Numbered from the stretch's first letter, positions 7,396 to 14,111 are shown. The stretch: DNA of 15,285 bases from JANLSE01 sp038214135 (GCA_038214135.1 JBBQSD010000143.1:1-15285); one strand, 5' to 3'. Notes: generated from the letters alone by a model not told the origin. Made by a program: numbers and translations.

Positions 7396-8184
7396 TCACG
7401 CTTCCGTCTGGAGCATATAGCCCATGCTACGAATACTCACCAACGAAACGCTGGTTGCGCCAGTTGATTCAAGCTTATGGCGTAGGCGAGCAATATGTGG
7501 GCGCAACAGGGCACGAGCCTCATCTTCTGGTTGAGCACGTCCATATACGGCTTCCGAAAGGGTTCCATAGCTCAATGCCGTATCAACATGCTGAGCAAGA
7601 GCTGTCAGAAGCGCAAACTCAGTGCGGGTCAACATAAGCGGTTGGTCGCTCAGGCGAGCGCCGTGGCGACGTAGATCGAGAACCAACGGCCCGACCTCGA
7701 TCCGATCCGAGCTTACTGGCGGCGGCGGAGTCTGGCCGCTCGTCTCGATCATGCCAAGAGCTCGAGCGCTATCGCTGATCCGTTGTAACAATTCGCTGCG
7801 CTGCTGCCCAACCCGGCGATGCTCAAGCCCACGCTCAACCCGCTCACGAATATCGTTAACCTGTGCTGGCTTGAGCAGATAATCATAGGCACCATAGCGC
7901 AGTGCTGCGATTGCGCTATTCACCGAACCATGGGCAGTCAACAGAATAACTTCGGTATCGGGCCAGCGATCCTTGACGGATTGGAGCACCTCGATACCAT
8001 CACTATCGCCGAGCTGCAAATCGAGCAGCAAGAGGTCAAATTCTTCCTGCTCAATTTGTTCGAGCGCCAATTGCCCATTCGCAGCCGTCTGAACGCGATA
8101 CCCCTGGGCACGCAGAGCTGTTTCGAGCATCAACCGCACAGTCCGTTCATCATCAACGACGAGAATCTTTGCAGCTTGCTTCAT
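7396..8184 (-). CDS. Two-component response regulator, receiver plus winged-helix output
   Basis: The 262-residue protein begins with a receiver domain (5-120) that has the acidic pair D11-D12, the phospho-acceptor D55 in LLLLDLQL, T83 and K105. The receiver reads like NtrC-family ones (VILLTAHGSVNSAIAALRYGAYDYLLKP), yet no AAA+ domain follows. A helical linker with a proline run (153-156) leads to an OmpR/PhoB-type winged helix (about 162-258) with LTRTEFALLTALAQH and the recognition-helix region RPHIARLRHKLE (228-239). It should therefore bind DNA as a conventional transcription factor. GGGAAGG lies 7 bases before the ATG. The partner kinase ends 50 bp upstream on the same strand, so both are likely made from one transcript. 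Targets are unknown; the repeat upstream of the kinase gene is a candidate site. Confidence 0.92.
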   Translation of the reverse strand: MKQAAKILVVDDERTVRLMLETALRAQGYRVQTAANGQLALEQIEQEEFDLLLLDLQLGDSDGIEVLQSVKDRWPDTEVILLTAHGSVNSAIAALRYGAYDYLLKPAQVNDIRERVERGLEHRRVGQQRSELLQRISDSARALGMIETSGQTPPPPVSSDRIEVGPLVLDLRRHGARLSDQPLMLTRTEFALLTALAQHVDTALSYGTLSEAVYGRAQPEDEARALLRPHIARLRHKLESTGATSVSLVSIRSMGYMLQTEA

Positions 8185-8219
8185 ACATTCGCCTTCCCGC
8201 TAGCCTCTGCCACTGCGAT

Positions 8220-8239
8220 TGATCTAGAACTGATCTAGA
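8220..8239. repeat. Direct repeat TGATCTAGA x2 at the kinase/regulator junction
   Basis: TGATCTAGA occurs at 8220-8228 and 8231-8239, separated by two bases; each contains the palindrome TCTAGA. The second copy includes the kinase stop codon. No function is evident. Confidence 0.5.
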
Positions 8240-9815
8240 CGCTTATTTCAGCCTCTTTGACTGGCACGCTAATCGTGAATGTCGTCCCATCACCAAGTTT
8301 ACTCTGAACCTTGATCCGGCCTGCGTGCCGTTCAACAATCGCCCTACTTGTATACAACCCAAGACCCATCCCACGCTCCTTCGTGGTGTGCAATCCATCA
8401 AAGATATAGGGCAATTGATCAGGCGGGATACCAACACCAGTGTCTGTAATCGTTAATACTGCACTGCGCGTCCCGTTGCGCTCATGCTGAAGATACGTCT
8501 GAATATGCAGAATACCACCTCCGCTCATTGCATCAGCTGCATTAAGCACCAGGTTCAGCAAGACCTGTTTGATCTGATCAGAAACTATCTCGACCAATGG
8601 AAGATCGATGCCAAGTTCTTTGCGAATGCGGATTCGCGAGCGCTCAAGTTGCTTACTGGTCAGCAGCAGCACCGATTCAACCAACTCATTGAGGTTTGTT
8701 GGTGTCACAACATCAGCCCGTGGGCGATACAGATCGCGCAGGCGTGCGAGCACATGCACAATCCGATCAATCTCCTCTTCGGCCAGCGAAAGAAAACTCT
8801 GGTTGGGAGTGTTGGGCGGACACTGCTCCAGAAATAATGCCAGGAATCCCTGGATGGCCTGAAGCGGATTCCCAACCTCATGGGCAATGCTGGCGGCCAA
8901 TTGGCCAATCGCCGCCAACTTCTCCGCTCGTACCAACTGGGTCTGCAATGAAACTCGTTCAGTAATATCTTCCCAAACTTCAACAACCTGATATGGTTGG
9001 CCAGAACCATCTGTGATCGGAAAACTCGCAATCTCAAGCAGATCCTGAGAACGGCCTGTTCCTGCAATTGTACGGCGAACACGCTGCGGCTGACCGCTCG
9101 CAAACGTCTGCGCTGCCGGCGAATCGTCCCACGGGCCGATTGTATCGCCATAGAACTGGCCAACTAACCGTGCTGGCTCATTCCCAAAACGCTCTGCGAG
9201 CGCACGATTGACTGCCCGAATTGAGCCATTCATCTCGATCAGCGCCAGGCCAATCGGCACACTATCGATCACACCACGAATCAGGTTGCGGCTGTTCTGA
9301 ATCTCACGTAATCGCATGCCCTCAACGATCTGTTCTGCCTGTTGATGCATCAACTCGACCTGACGTGAGGCGTTTGCTGTTCGGGCCGCGAGTTGGCTGG
9401 CCGCGAACAAACGTGGCAGATCCAGGGCTGTACCAGGCGCAAACCCGAGCAGGAGCGCACCGAATATTCGATAGCCAAACTGTAATGGCAATGCCACCGC
9501 CGGATGCTCATACAGTATGAGCGTCTGATGCCGACCCGAGGAAACTATTTGCCGTAGTATATTCGCGCTTTCATCCTCGCCCCATGGAGGTGGAGCGATA
9601 ACAGAAGCAGCCAGGGAGGCAGCGTGCGCCTCTGTGCTTTCGCTATGCAAATGCAGCACACACCACTGCGCGCCAGTGACGGCACACAGATCAACTGCAA
9701 TTGCTTCAGCAGCAACAGGTAGCGACAGAGCATCGGATGATACAATCGACATGGACAGCCTGTCCGATTGAGTGGTTAGGCGTATGAGAGCATTATTGTG
9801 CCATGGTATCCTCAT
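8235..9815 (-). CDS. Soluble sensor histidine kinase (GAF-PAS-HisKA-HATPase)
   Basis: The 526-residue protein shows no membrane segment. A GAF-like domain spans about 28-150, a short coiled coil 150-178, and a PAS domain 179-290 (SVPIGLALIEMNGSIRAVNRA). The HisKA dimerisation helix carries the H-box SIAHEVGNPLQAIQGF with His312. The ATPase domain has the N-box NLVLNAADAM (421-430), the G1 box DTGVGIP (458-464) and the G2 box GMGLGL (482-487). The F-box is unusual (FDGLHTTKERG rather than FEPFFTTK). The kinase probably senses a cytoplasmic small molecule or redox state through GAF and PAS. The start is uncertain: the ATG at 9815 has only a weak GAG upstream, and a good promoter would place the mRNA start inside codons 1-2. 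In that case the ATG at 9752 (residue 22) would be used. Either choice leaves the GAF domain whole. Confidence 0.92.
   Translation of the reverse strand: MRIPWHNNALIRLTTQSDRLSMSIVSSDALSLPVAAEAIAVDLCAVTGAQWCVLHLHSESTEAHAASLAASVIAPPPWGEDESANILRQIVSSGRHQTLILYEHPAVALPLQFGYRIFGALLLGFAPGTALDLPRLFAASQLAARTANASRQVELMHQQAEQIVEGMRLREIQNSRNLIRGVIDSVPIGLALIEMNGSIRAVNRALAERFGNEPARLVGQFYGDTIGPWDDSPAAQTFASGQPQRVRRTIAGTGRSQDLLEIASFPITDGSGQPYQVVEVWEDITERVSLQTQLVRAEKLAAIGQLAASIAHEVGNPLQAIQGFLALFLEQCPPNTPNQSFLSLAEEEIDRIVHVLARLRDLYRPRADVVTPTNLNELVESVLLLTSKQLERSRIRIRKELGIDLPLVEIVSDQIKQVLLNLVLNAADAMSGGGILHIQTYLQHERNGTRSAVLTITDTGVGIPPDQLPYIFDGLHTTKERGMGLGLYTSRAIVERHAGRIKVQSKLGDGTTFTISVPVKEAEISV
9753..9765. promoter_or_regulatory. 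Palindrome next to the alternative kinase start
   Basis: GGACAG and CTGTCC flank one central base, giving a perfect 13-bp palindrome directly upstream of the ATG at 9752. If translation starts at 9752 it would be an untranslated operator-like site; if it starts at 9815 it is coding. Confidence 0.35.
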
Positions 9816-9817
9816 TT

Positions 9818-9846
9818 ATTCTCACATCTGCTACCCATCTTGTCAA
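9818..9846 (-). promoter_or_regulatory. Probable promoter of the kinase-regulator pair
   Basis: On the minus strand a perfect TTGACA (complement of 9841-9846) is followed after 17 bases by GAGAAT (complement of 9818-9823), which matches four of six -10 positions. Predicted transcription start is near 9811, inside the annotated first codons of the kinase, which favours the downstream start at 9752. Confidence 0.45.
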
Positions 9847-9867
9847 GACTGTTCTTGTCGGACTGTT
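9839..9867. repeat. Tandem direct repeat overlapping the kinase -35 (possible operator)
   Basis: CTTGTCAAGACTGTT (9839-9853) is followed immediately by CTTGTCGGACTGTT (9854-9867), copies that differ by two substitutions and one base of length. The repeat covers the putative -35 of the kinase gene. Tandem direct repeats near a -35 are typical of OmpR/PhoB-type regulators, which fits autoregulation by the neighbouring regulator, but this is inference. Confidence 0.5.
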
Positions 9868-9924
9868 TACTAAGGGTTCATACACGTAGTATTTCCCCAA
9901 GCCACTGCGGTGGCCTTCCTCGGA

Positions 9925-9953
9925 TTGCGTAAGTCGGCAGCCTGTGCTATAAT
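9925..9953 (+). promoter_or_regulatory. Strong promoter of the rpsF-ssb-rpsR operon
   Basis: TTGCGT (9925-9930), a 17-base spacer and a perfect TATAAT (9948-9953) preceded by an extended-minus-10 TG (9945-9946) give the best sigma-70-type promoter in the window. Transcription should begin near 9960, leaving a leader of about 95 bases before rpsF. Confidence 0.8.
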
Positions 9954-9980
9954 CGCCGCTTGCAACTGAATACCGCTTCT

Positions 9981-10038
9981 GCTTCTCTCTCATGCTGTGG
10001 CATCGCGCAGGCCAGGCATGATTCGAGAGAAGCCACAG
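9981..10038 (+). ncRNA. Structured rpsF leader with two mutually exclusive pairings
   Basis: Structure A pairs GCTTCTCTC (9981-9989) with GAGAGAAGC (10025-10033). Inside it, CATGC (9991-9995) pairs with GCATG (10016-10020) and TGGC (9998-10001) with GCCA (10011-10014). Structure B pairs CTGTGGC (9995-10001) with GCCACAG (10032-10038) and is incompatible with A. The sequence CCG (10040-10042) and the ribosome-binding site AAGGAGGA (10043-10050) follow at once. Many bacteria have an S6:S18-binding motif with a conserved CCG in their rpsF leaders; whether this is that motif cannot be decided by eye. Confidence 0.5.
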
Positions 10039-10053
10039 ACCGAAGGAGGACCA

Positions 10054-10473
10054 ATGCGCGAGCGTCGTCGTGACTACGAATTGATGTTCATTATTTCTCC
10101 GCTGCGTGCCAGCGAAGAAGAGGTCTCTACTCAGATTGATCGTCTCTCGCAATCGATTGCGAATCTGGGTGGGGAAGTGACCGACTTTAACCATTCGACA
10201 CCATGGGGGCGGCGTAAGTTCGCCTACTCAATTCGGGCCTACTCCGAAGGTGAGGCAAGTCGGCGTATTTTCAACGAGGGCTATTACATCCTCTGCCACT
10301 TTAAGCTCCCCACGAATAAGATCACCGAATTTGAGCGCCCAATCAAACTGGCGGACTCTATCCTGCGTTACATGCTGACTCTAGTCGACACCCGCGGCGA
10401 GCGTGTTGGTGGAACGACGCGCGATATGGATGTGGACGACCTGGACGAGGAGGGCGACAACGAGCCTGAGTAG
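10054..10473 (+). CDS. rpsF: 30S ribosomal protein S6
   Basis: The protein is 139 residues from the ATG at 10054, chosen because AAGGAGGA (10043-10050) lies just upstream and because S6 proteins begin with an M-R-x-Y-E-L pattern, here MRERRRDYELMFIISPL. An in-frame ATG at 9997 would translate the structured leader and is rejected. Core S6 features are WGRRKFAYSI and GYYILCHFKL. S6 binds S18 and 16S rRNA on the small-subunit platform. The body ends near residue 110; the tail is strongly acidic (MDVDDLDEEGDNEPE), longer than a minimal S6 of about 95-100 residues. The gene leads a tight operon with ssb and rpsR, under the promoter at 9925-9953. Confidence 0.96.
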   Translation: MRERRRDYELMFIISPLRASEEEVSTQIDRLSQSIANLGGEVTDFNHSTPWGRRKFAYSIRAYSEGEASRRIFNEGYYILCHFKLPTNKITEFERPIKLADSILRYMLTLVDTRGERVGGTTRDMDVDDLDEEGDNEPE

Positions 10474-10495
10474 CGCGCTGGATTGAGGTGCTGAT

Positions 10496-10936
10496 ATGGT
10501 CAAAGATCTGAATAAGGTTCTGATTATCGGGCGGCTCGGTAAAGATCCCGAAATGCGTTACACTCCCGGCGGTAGCCCAGTTGCGACGTTCAGCGTTGCA
10601 GCGGGGCGGCAGTGGAAGGACGGGAATGGCGATGCACATGAGGAAACCGAGTGGTTCAATATTGTTACATGGAACAAGCTTGCCGAAATCTGTAACGAGC
10701 ACCTTCGCAAAGCCAGCCGTGTGTATATTGAAGGCCGCCTCCAGACGCGACAATGGCAGGATCAGGATGGTCAAGTACACTACCGCACCGAAGTCATTGC
10801 TAGTGACATGATCATGCTCGATAATCGCAGCCCACGTGAGTCTGGTTCAATTGATGATCAGGACAATCAGCGCCACATGCCGCGCAGCCCAATGCGTGGC
10901 TCGCTCGATATCGGCGATGAGGATATTCCATTCTAA
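10496..10936 (+). CDS. ssb: Single-stranded DNA-binding protein
   Basis: The 146-residue protein begins MVKDLNKVLIIGRLGKDPEM, the standard first strand of the bacterial SSB OB-fold, which runs to about residue 107 and includes TEWFNIVTWNKLAE. A short flexible linker rich in Asp, Arg and Ser follows. The protein ends in DEDIPF, the acidic tip that recruits replication and repair partners. GAGGTG (10485-10490) is 5 bases before the ATG, 22 bp after rpsF. SSB coats single-stranded DNA as a tetramer during replication, recombination and repair. Its place between rpsF and rpsR is the classical arrangement and ties its supply to ribosomal protein synthesis. Confidence 0.97.
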   Translation: MVKDLNKVLIIGRLGKDPEMRYTPGGSPVATFSVAAGRQWKDGNGDAHEETEWFNIVTWNKLAEICNEHLRKASRVYIEGRLQTRQWQDQDGQVHYRTEVIASDMIMLDNRSPRESGSIDDQDNQRHMPRSPMRGSLDIGDEDIPF

Positions 10937-10946
10937 TTGAATCATC

Positions 10947-10968
10947 CCCGTTTGGTGATACCAACGGG
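10947..10968 (+). promoter_or_regulatory. Hairpin between ssb and rpsR
   Basis: CCCGTTTGGT (10947-10956) pairs with ACCAACGGG (10960-10968) as a 9-bp stem with one bulged T and a 3-base loop. It begins 10 bases after the ssb stop and lacks a T-tract. It may tune rpsR expression or mRNA stability; full termination would cut off rpsR and is unlikely. Confidence 0.5.
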
Positions 10969-11000
10969 TGCTACTAAACATAACACAATGAGGGAAGATT

Positions 11001-11270
11001 ATGAGTGACGATCAGGGCCGCCGTGGTGGAGGTGGCCGGCGCAAATTCTCCACACGCCGCAAGGTTTGTGTCTTCTGCGCCGACCGAATCCGCTTGGTGG
11101 ATTATAAGGATGTCAAGCGGCTACAGCGCTACGTTTCGGAGCGCGGCAAGATTCTACCCCGCCGACGTACAGGGACGTGTGCACGCCATCAGCGCACGCT
11201 GACCCGTGCGATTAAACGTGCCCGGCACATGGCACTACTGCATTTTGTTGCAGCTCAAACCCGTAGCTGA
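11001..11270 (+). CDS. rpsR: 30S ribosomal protein S18
   Basis: The 89-residue protein has the S18 core IRLVDYKDVKRLQRYVSERG (30-49) and the basic segment ILPRRRTGTCARHQRTLTRA that binds 16S rRNA with S6. It is the cysteine-containing form: C23, C26, C60 and H63 could make a zinc site, a version many bacteria have lost. The N-terminus is Gly/Arg-rich. GAGGGA (10990-10995) is 5 bases before the ATG. Placement after rpsF and ssb is the standard order. The usual next gene, rplI for L9, is absent; a very large hairpin follows instead. Confidence 0.96.
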   Translation: MSDDQGRRGGGGRRKFSTRRKVCVFCADRIRLVDYKDVKRLQRYVSERGKILPRRRTGTCARHQRTLTRAIKRARHMALLHFVAAQTRS

Positions 11271-11285
11271 TGCCGACCGCACCCG

Positions 11286-11340
11286 GACCAAGGCACGAGG
11301 CCGTCGCGCGCCCATAGGCGCGCGCCTTCGTGTCTTGGTC
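11286..11340 (+). terminator. Very large hairpin ending the ribosomal operon (terminator or attenuator)
   Basis: The outer stem pairs GACCAAG (11286-11292) with CTTGGTC (11334-11340), continues through a G-T wobble, CACGA with TCGTG, a bulge and GG with CC. The inner stem pairs CGCGCGCC (11305-11312) with GGCGCGCG (11317-11324) over the loop CATA. About 23 base pairs form in all. Only TGTTT follows, and the foldase ATG is 28 bases away, too close for an independent promoter in between. Confidence 0.75.
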
Positions 11341-11368
11341 TGTTTCGTGCCATACCGCCAGAGGCCAT

Positions 11369-12937
11369 ATGGTCCAACCACCAAAGAAAGCCAGCCCGGC
11401 CAATTCTACGGCCGCTGTACGGCGTCGTTCGCCACGTCGTGAGCGTGAACAGCGACGTCAACGCCTGATTATTATTATTTCGGGTGCTGCAATTAGCATT
11501 GCCCTCCTTGCTGTATTGATTGGCGTATTGATTGATCAGGTGTATGTTCCTGGTCAGTCGATTGCGAAAGTTAATGGCGTCAGCCTATCACGAAGTGATT
11601 ACTGGAAAGAGCGCCGTAACGATAGCGCCGCAACGATTAGTCAGGCACTATTCCTGACGGCATTCGGTCCACAATTCGCCCAGCAGGTTCAGAGCCAAAT
11701 CAATGGCGTCGATAGCTCGATTGCAACGATCCGCACATCACCAATTGATGAAAACGTGATTGGTGGCTGGGTTGATCGGCAGTTGGTCATTCAGGGTGCC
11801 CGCCAGTTCAATATCCAGGTGAGCGATGGCGATGTTGCCCAGCTTGTTAATGCCAGCTTTGGCCCTAATTTTGGCCCGCCACCACCGCCAATTACCGGAA
11901 CGGCGACGATCACACCCACGCTTGGGCCAACGGCAACTATTGTGCCAACACTCATGCCAACGGTAACGCCAGGTGGGCCAACGCTAACTCCGGCACCAAC
12001 ATTGACTCCAGCACCAACCTTTACCCCAGAGCCAACCAAAATACCAACAGTAACGCCACCAGCGGACCAAGCACTTACGAGAGTTGGTGCTGTCTACAAG
12101 ACACTCTATGATCGCTATGTCAATGAGCTCGCCCAGATCGACCCATCGCGCAAGGCTCAATTGACTGCCGAGGATTTCAAGGTTGGGTTGGTTAATCAAT
12201 TTCAACGCCAGGCATTTGCTGGTAAAATCGAAGAACAGCTGATTCCTGATGCCAGCTTTACACCAACAACCGATCCGAGCGCAATCGAGACGCGCCATAT
12301 CCTGATCAAAGTGACGGTTCCGCTTACAGCAACCGAGCAAGAACGAGAAGCAGCATTTGCCAAGCGCCGGCCCGAAATCGATGCAATTCTTAAAGAACTG
12401 CGCGATGGTGCCAAGTTTGAGGAGGTTGCCAAGGCAAAGACGGAAGATTATAATACCAAAGAGCAGGGCGGCACACTCGAGTCCTTCGATAAGACAGGCA
12501 AAACAACATCTGGAACACAGATTGATCCAGCCATTGTTCAGGCTGTTGCGCCGCTCAAGGAAGGCCAGATCAGCGATGTCATTCGCACATCATTTGGCTG
12601 GCATGTTGTTGAACTCGTCAAACGCACTGTTGATCCTCGTGAAACGCAGTTGCGTGCGGCTCGTACGAAGGCATTCGATGAATGGCTGGCCAAGCAGCGT
12701 GCTGCTGCGACGATTGAGCGCGACCCGCCAATCACGCCGACACCAACTGTGGCTGTGACAGGGACACCAGCAGCGCTGCCAACGGTTGTGCTAGATGGAT
12801 TGCCATCGCCGACACCGCTGCCAACGATCGCAACACCCGGCCTTGTACTTACGCCAACGGCTGCGGTGCCAGTGGCTACGCTACAACCAACTGCGGCAAC
12901 GCCAACTGCGGCTGCAACAGCAACACCAGCGCCATAG
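11369..12937 (+). CDS. Membrane-anchored parvulin-type peptidyl-prolyl isomerase (PpiC/SurA-like)
   Basis: The 522-residue protein starts at the ATG at 11369 behind AGAGG (11360-11364); an upstream in-frame GTG at 11330 lies inside the hairpin and is rejected. A basic N-terminus (18-32) and a hydrophobic helix (33-54) give an N-in membrane anchor with the bulk outside. A SurA_N-like chaperone region follows (about 65-165 and 235-295), interrupted by a Pro/Thr-rich segment (171-232). The parvulin domain spans about 305-418, with ETRHILIKV, EEVAKAKTED, QGGTLESF and TSFGWHVVELVKR. A second Pro/Thr/Ala-rich tail occupies 453-522. Such foldases help exported proteins fold. The disordered linkers suggest extension through the cell wall, perhaps with O-glycosylation. 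Expression probably depends on read-through of the preceding hairpin or on a promoter inside rpsR. Confidence 0.88.
   Translation: MVQPPKKASPANSTAAVRRRSPRREREQRRQRLIIIISGAAISIALLAVLIGVLIDQVYVPGQSIAKVNGVSLSRSDYWKERRNDSAATISQALFLTAFGPQFAQQVQSQINGVDSSIATIRTSPIDENVIGGWVDRQLVIQGARQFNIQVSDGDVAQLVNASFGPNFGPPPPPITGTATITPTLGPTATIVPTLMPTVTPGGPTLTPAPTLTPAPTFTPEPTKIPTVTPPADQALTRVGAVYKTLYDRYVNELAQIDPSRKAQLTAEDFKVGLVNQFQRQAFAGKIEEQLIPDASFTPTTDPSAIETRHILIKVTVPLTATEQEREAAFAKRRPEIDAILKELRDGAKFEEVAKAKTEDYNTKEQGGTLESFDKTGKTTSGTQIDPAIVQAVAPLKEGQISDVIRTSFGWHVVELVKRTVDPRETQLRAARTKAFDEWLAKQRAAATIERDPPITPTPTVAVTGTPAALPTVVLDGLPSPTPLPTIATPGLVLTPTAAVPVATLQPTAATPTAAATATPAP
11984..12037 (+). repeat. 18-bp tandem repeat coding LTPAPT-type hexapeptides
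   Basis: Three units encode LTPAPT, LTPAPT and FTPEPT in the foldase linker (residues 206-223). Imperfect repeats with Pro/Thr codons extend on both sides. The unit is prone to expansion or contraction, so linker length may differ between strains. Confidence 0.6.
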
Positions 12938-12959
12938 CGTGCTGGAGGAGCCACGAAAA

Positions 12960-12991
12960 TTGGAGAGGAGCAGCATGCTGCTCCTCTCCAA
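12960..12991. terminator. Perfect 32-bp palindrome after the foldase gene
   Basis: Arms 12960-12975 and 12976-12991 are exact reverse complements, starting TTGGAGAGGAGCAGCA. On the plus strand no T-tract follows; on the minus strand TTTT follows, so it would terminate minus-strand transcription better. The next gene starts 9 bases after it. Confidence 0.65.
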
Positions 12992-13000
12992 GCCATAATA

Positions 13001-13915
13001 ATGCGACGCTGGAAACCACAACCATCAATTGGGCGTTGGATCGCCATAGGGCTATTCATCATCACCCTGGCGGCGATTATCGCTCCACTTCTGCGGATTA
13101 CGGCAATCTTCAGCGGCCCGCCAGAAAGCTGGGTGATCGATACCAGCCTGTTTGGTTGGTGTGTGCTGCTACTTGTTCTAGTGGCAGCGAGTGCGGTGTT
13201 TGGGTATCGCGCGGCTGCCGCGTTTACCCTGGCCTATGAGCTCGACCGCAACGGCCTGTATATTGTCTGGCTTGGCAGCCGTGCTGTCGTTCCGCTCGAT
13301 CAGATCACTAATCTTGATGTTGGTATCGATCTAGCTCCAACAATCTGGCAGATCTTTCAGCGAATCGGCTACTATGGCGGCCAGAGCCAAACAATCGATG
13401 GCCGACTTGTGCACCTGTTTACGACACAGGCACTTTCCAGCAGCCTGGTTGTCCATACGCCCGATACAAGCTATGTCATCTCACCAGCAGACAATGAGTC
13501 GTTTGTTCAGGATCTTGAGCAACGCCGCAATCTGGGTTCGACAAAACCACTTGCAGTAGCAGTCGAGTCCGGGCGAATGTTTTTGTATGCATTCTGGAGT
13601 GATCGGACGATTCGCTGGCTTTTGGCGGTTGCACTCTTCTTCAATCTGATTGCATTAGCCGTACTTTCATCCCGCTACACAAGTTTGGCACCAATGCTAC
13701 AGATGCGCTTTGATCCGGCTGGGCAAGCAGCAGACATCCGACCGCGCCACCAGGTGCTGTTCATTCCACTTGCGGCACTCGGGCTATCGCTGGTCAATCT
13801 CATGCTTGGCGTCGCGCTCTACCGCCGACAACAACTCAGCGCATACCTGCTTCAGGGTGCCTCTGTTATTGTACAGATCCTGTTTGCCATTGCGCTCGTC
13901 ACGCTTATTCGCTAA
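13001..13915 (+). CDS. Multi-pass membrane protein with bacterial PH domain
   Basis: The 304-residue protein has five likely membrane segments at about 11-33, 49-70, 204-223, 251-273 and 281-302. Between the second and third lies a domain (about 75-175) that reads like a bacterial PH domain: YELDRNGLYIVWLGSRAVVP, an IGYYGG turn, SLVVHTPDTSYVISPADNESF, and a closing helix FVQDLEQRR. Family members are widespread and mostly uncharacterised; binding of lipid or protein at the membrane is assumed, not shown. The start has no Shine-Dalgarno sequence. The nearest purine-rich stretch (GGAGAGGAG, 12962-12970) is buried in the preceding palindrome, so translation may depend on coupling or on opening of that hairpin. 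The end overlaps a small opposing gene by 11 bp. The position behind the foldase suggests a link to the cell envelope. Confidence 0.8.
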   Translation: MRRWKPQPSIGRWIAIGLFIITLAAIIAPLLRITAIFSGPPESWVIDTSLFGWCVLLLVLVAASAVFGYRAAAAFTLAYELDRNGLYIVWLGSRAVVPLDQITNLDVGIDLAPTIWQIFQRIGYYGGQSQTIDGRLVHLFTTQALSSSLVVHTPDTSYVISPADNESFVQDLEQRRNLGSTKPLAVAVESGRMFLYAFWSDRTIRWLLAVALFFNLIALAVLSSRYTSLAPMLQMRFDPAGQAADIRPRHQVLFIPLAALGLSLVNLMLGVALYRRQQLSAYLLQGASVIVQILFAIALVTLIR

Positions 13916-14111
13916 CCTCATCTGTTTCTTTTGGCTGTGCAACCGTTACGACGGCTACTCCGCGTGGAAGATTAACGATTTCGCCCTCATCTTCATCGGG
14001 TACCGTGGTATTGTCTGTGTGAGAACTAAGCCCATCCAGTCCGCTGGCCTTCTTCAAGCGCTGCTCATAGGCTCGCTCGATTACTACAACCATCTGGTCA
14101 AACCACGACAT
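13905..14111 (-). CDS. Small hypothetical protein (68 aa)
   Basis: I do not recognise this protein. It is supported by a good ribosome-binding site, GTGGAGGT on the minus strand, 8-9 bases before the ATG, and by a balanced, non-repetitive composition. Residues 1-22 (MSWFDQMVVVIERAYEQRLKK) look like an amphipathic helix. The middle (about 30-46) is polar and acidic, and the end (GEIVNLPRGVAVVTVAQP) looks like a beta strand pair before an acidic tail. It has no signal peptide, membrane segment or cysteines. It converges on the PH-domain gene with an 11-bp overlap of the two 3' ends. No clear promoter was found between its ATG and 14210. Confidence 0.55.
   Translation of the reverse strand: MSWFDQMVVVIERAYEQRLKKASGLDGLSSHTDNTTVPDEDEGEIVNLPRGVAVVTVAQPKETDEVSE

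Noticed and set aside
9997..10053. N-terminal extension of S6 from an earlier ATG
   Set aside because: It covers the structured leader and the ribosome-binding site; known S6 proteins start at the equivalent of 10054.
11791..12039. Minus-strand Val/Gly-rich open frame in the foldase gene
   Set aside because: It is the reverse reading of the Pro/Thr codon repeats and has no independent support.
12538..13065. Minus-strand 175-codon open frame rich in Ala, Val and Gly
   Set aside because: It is antisense to the foldase tail and crosses the palindrome at 12960-12991; composition follows the repeats.
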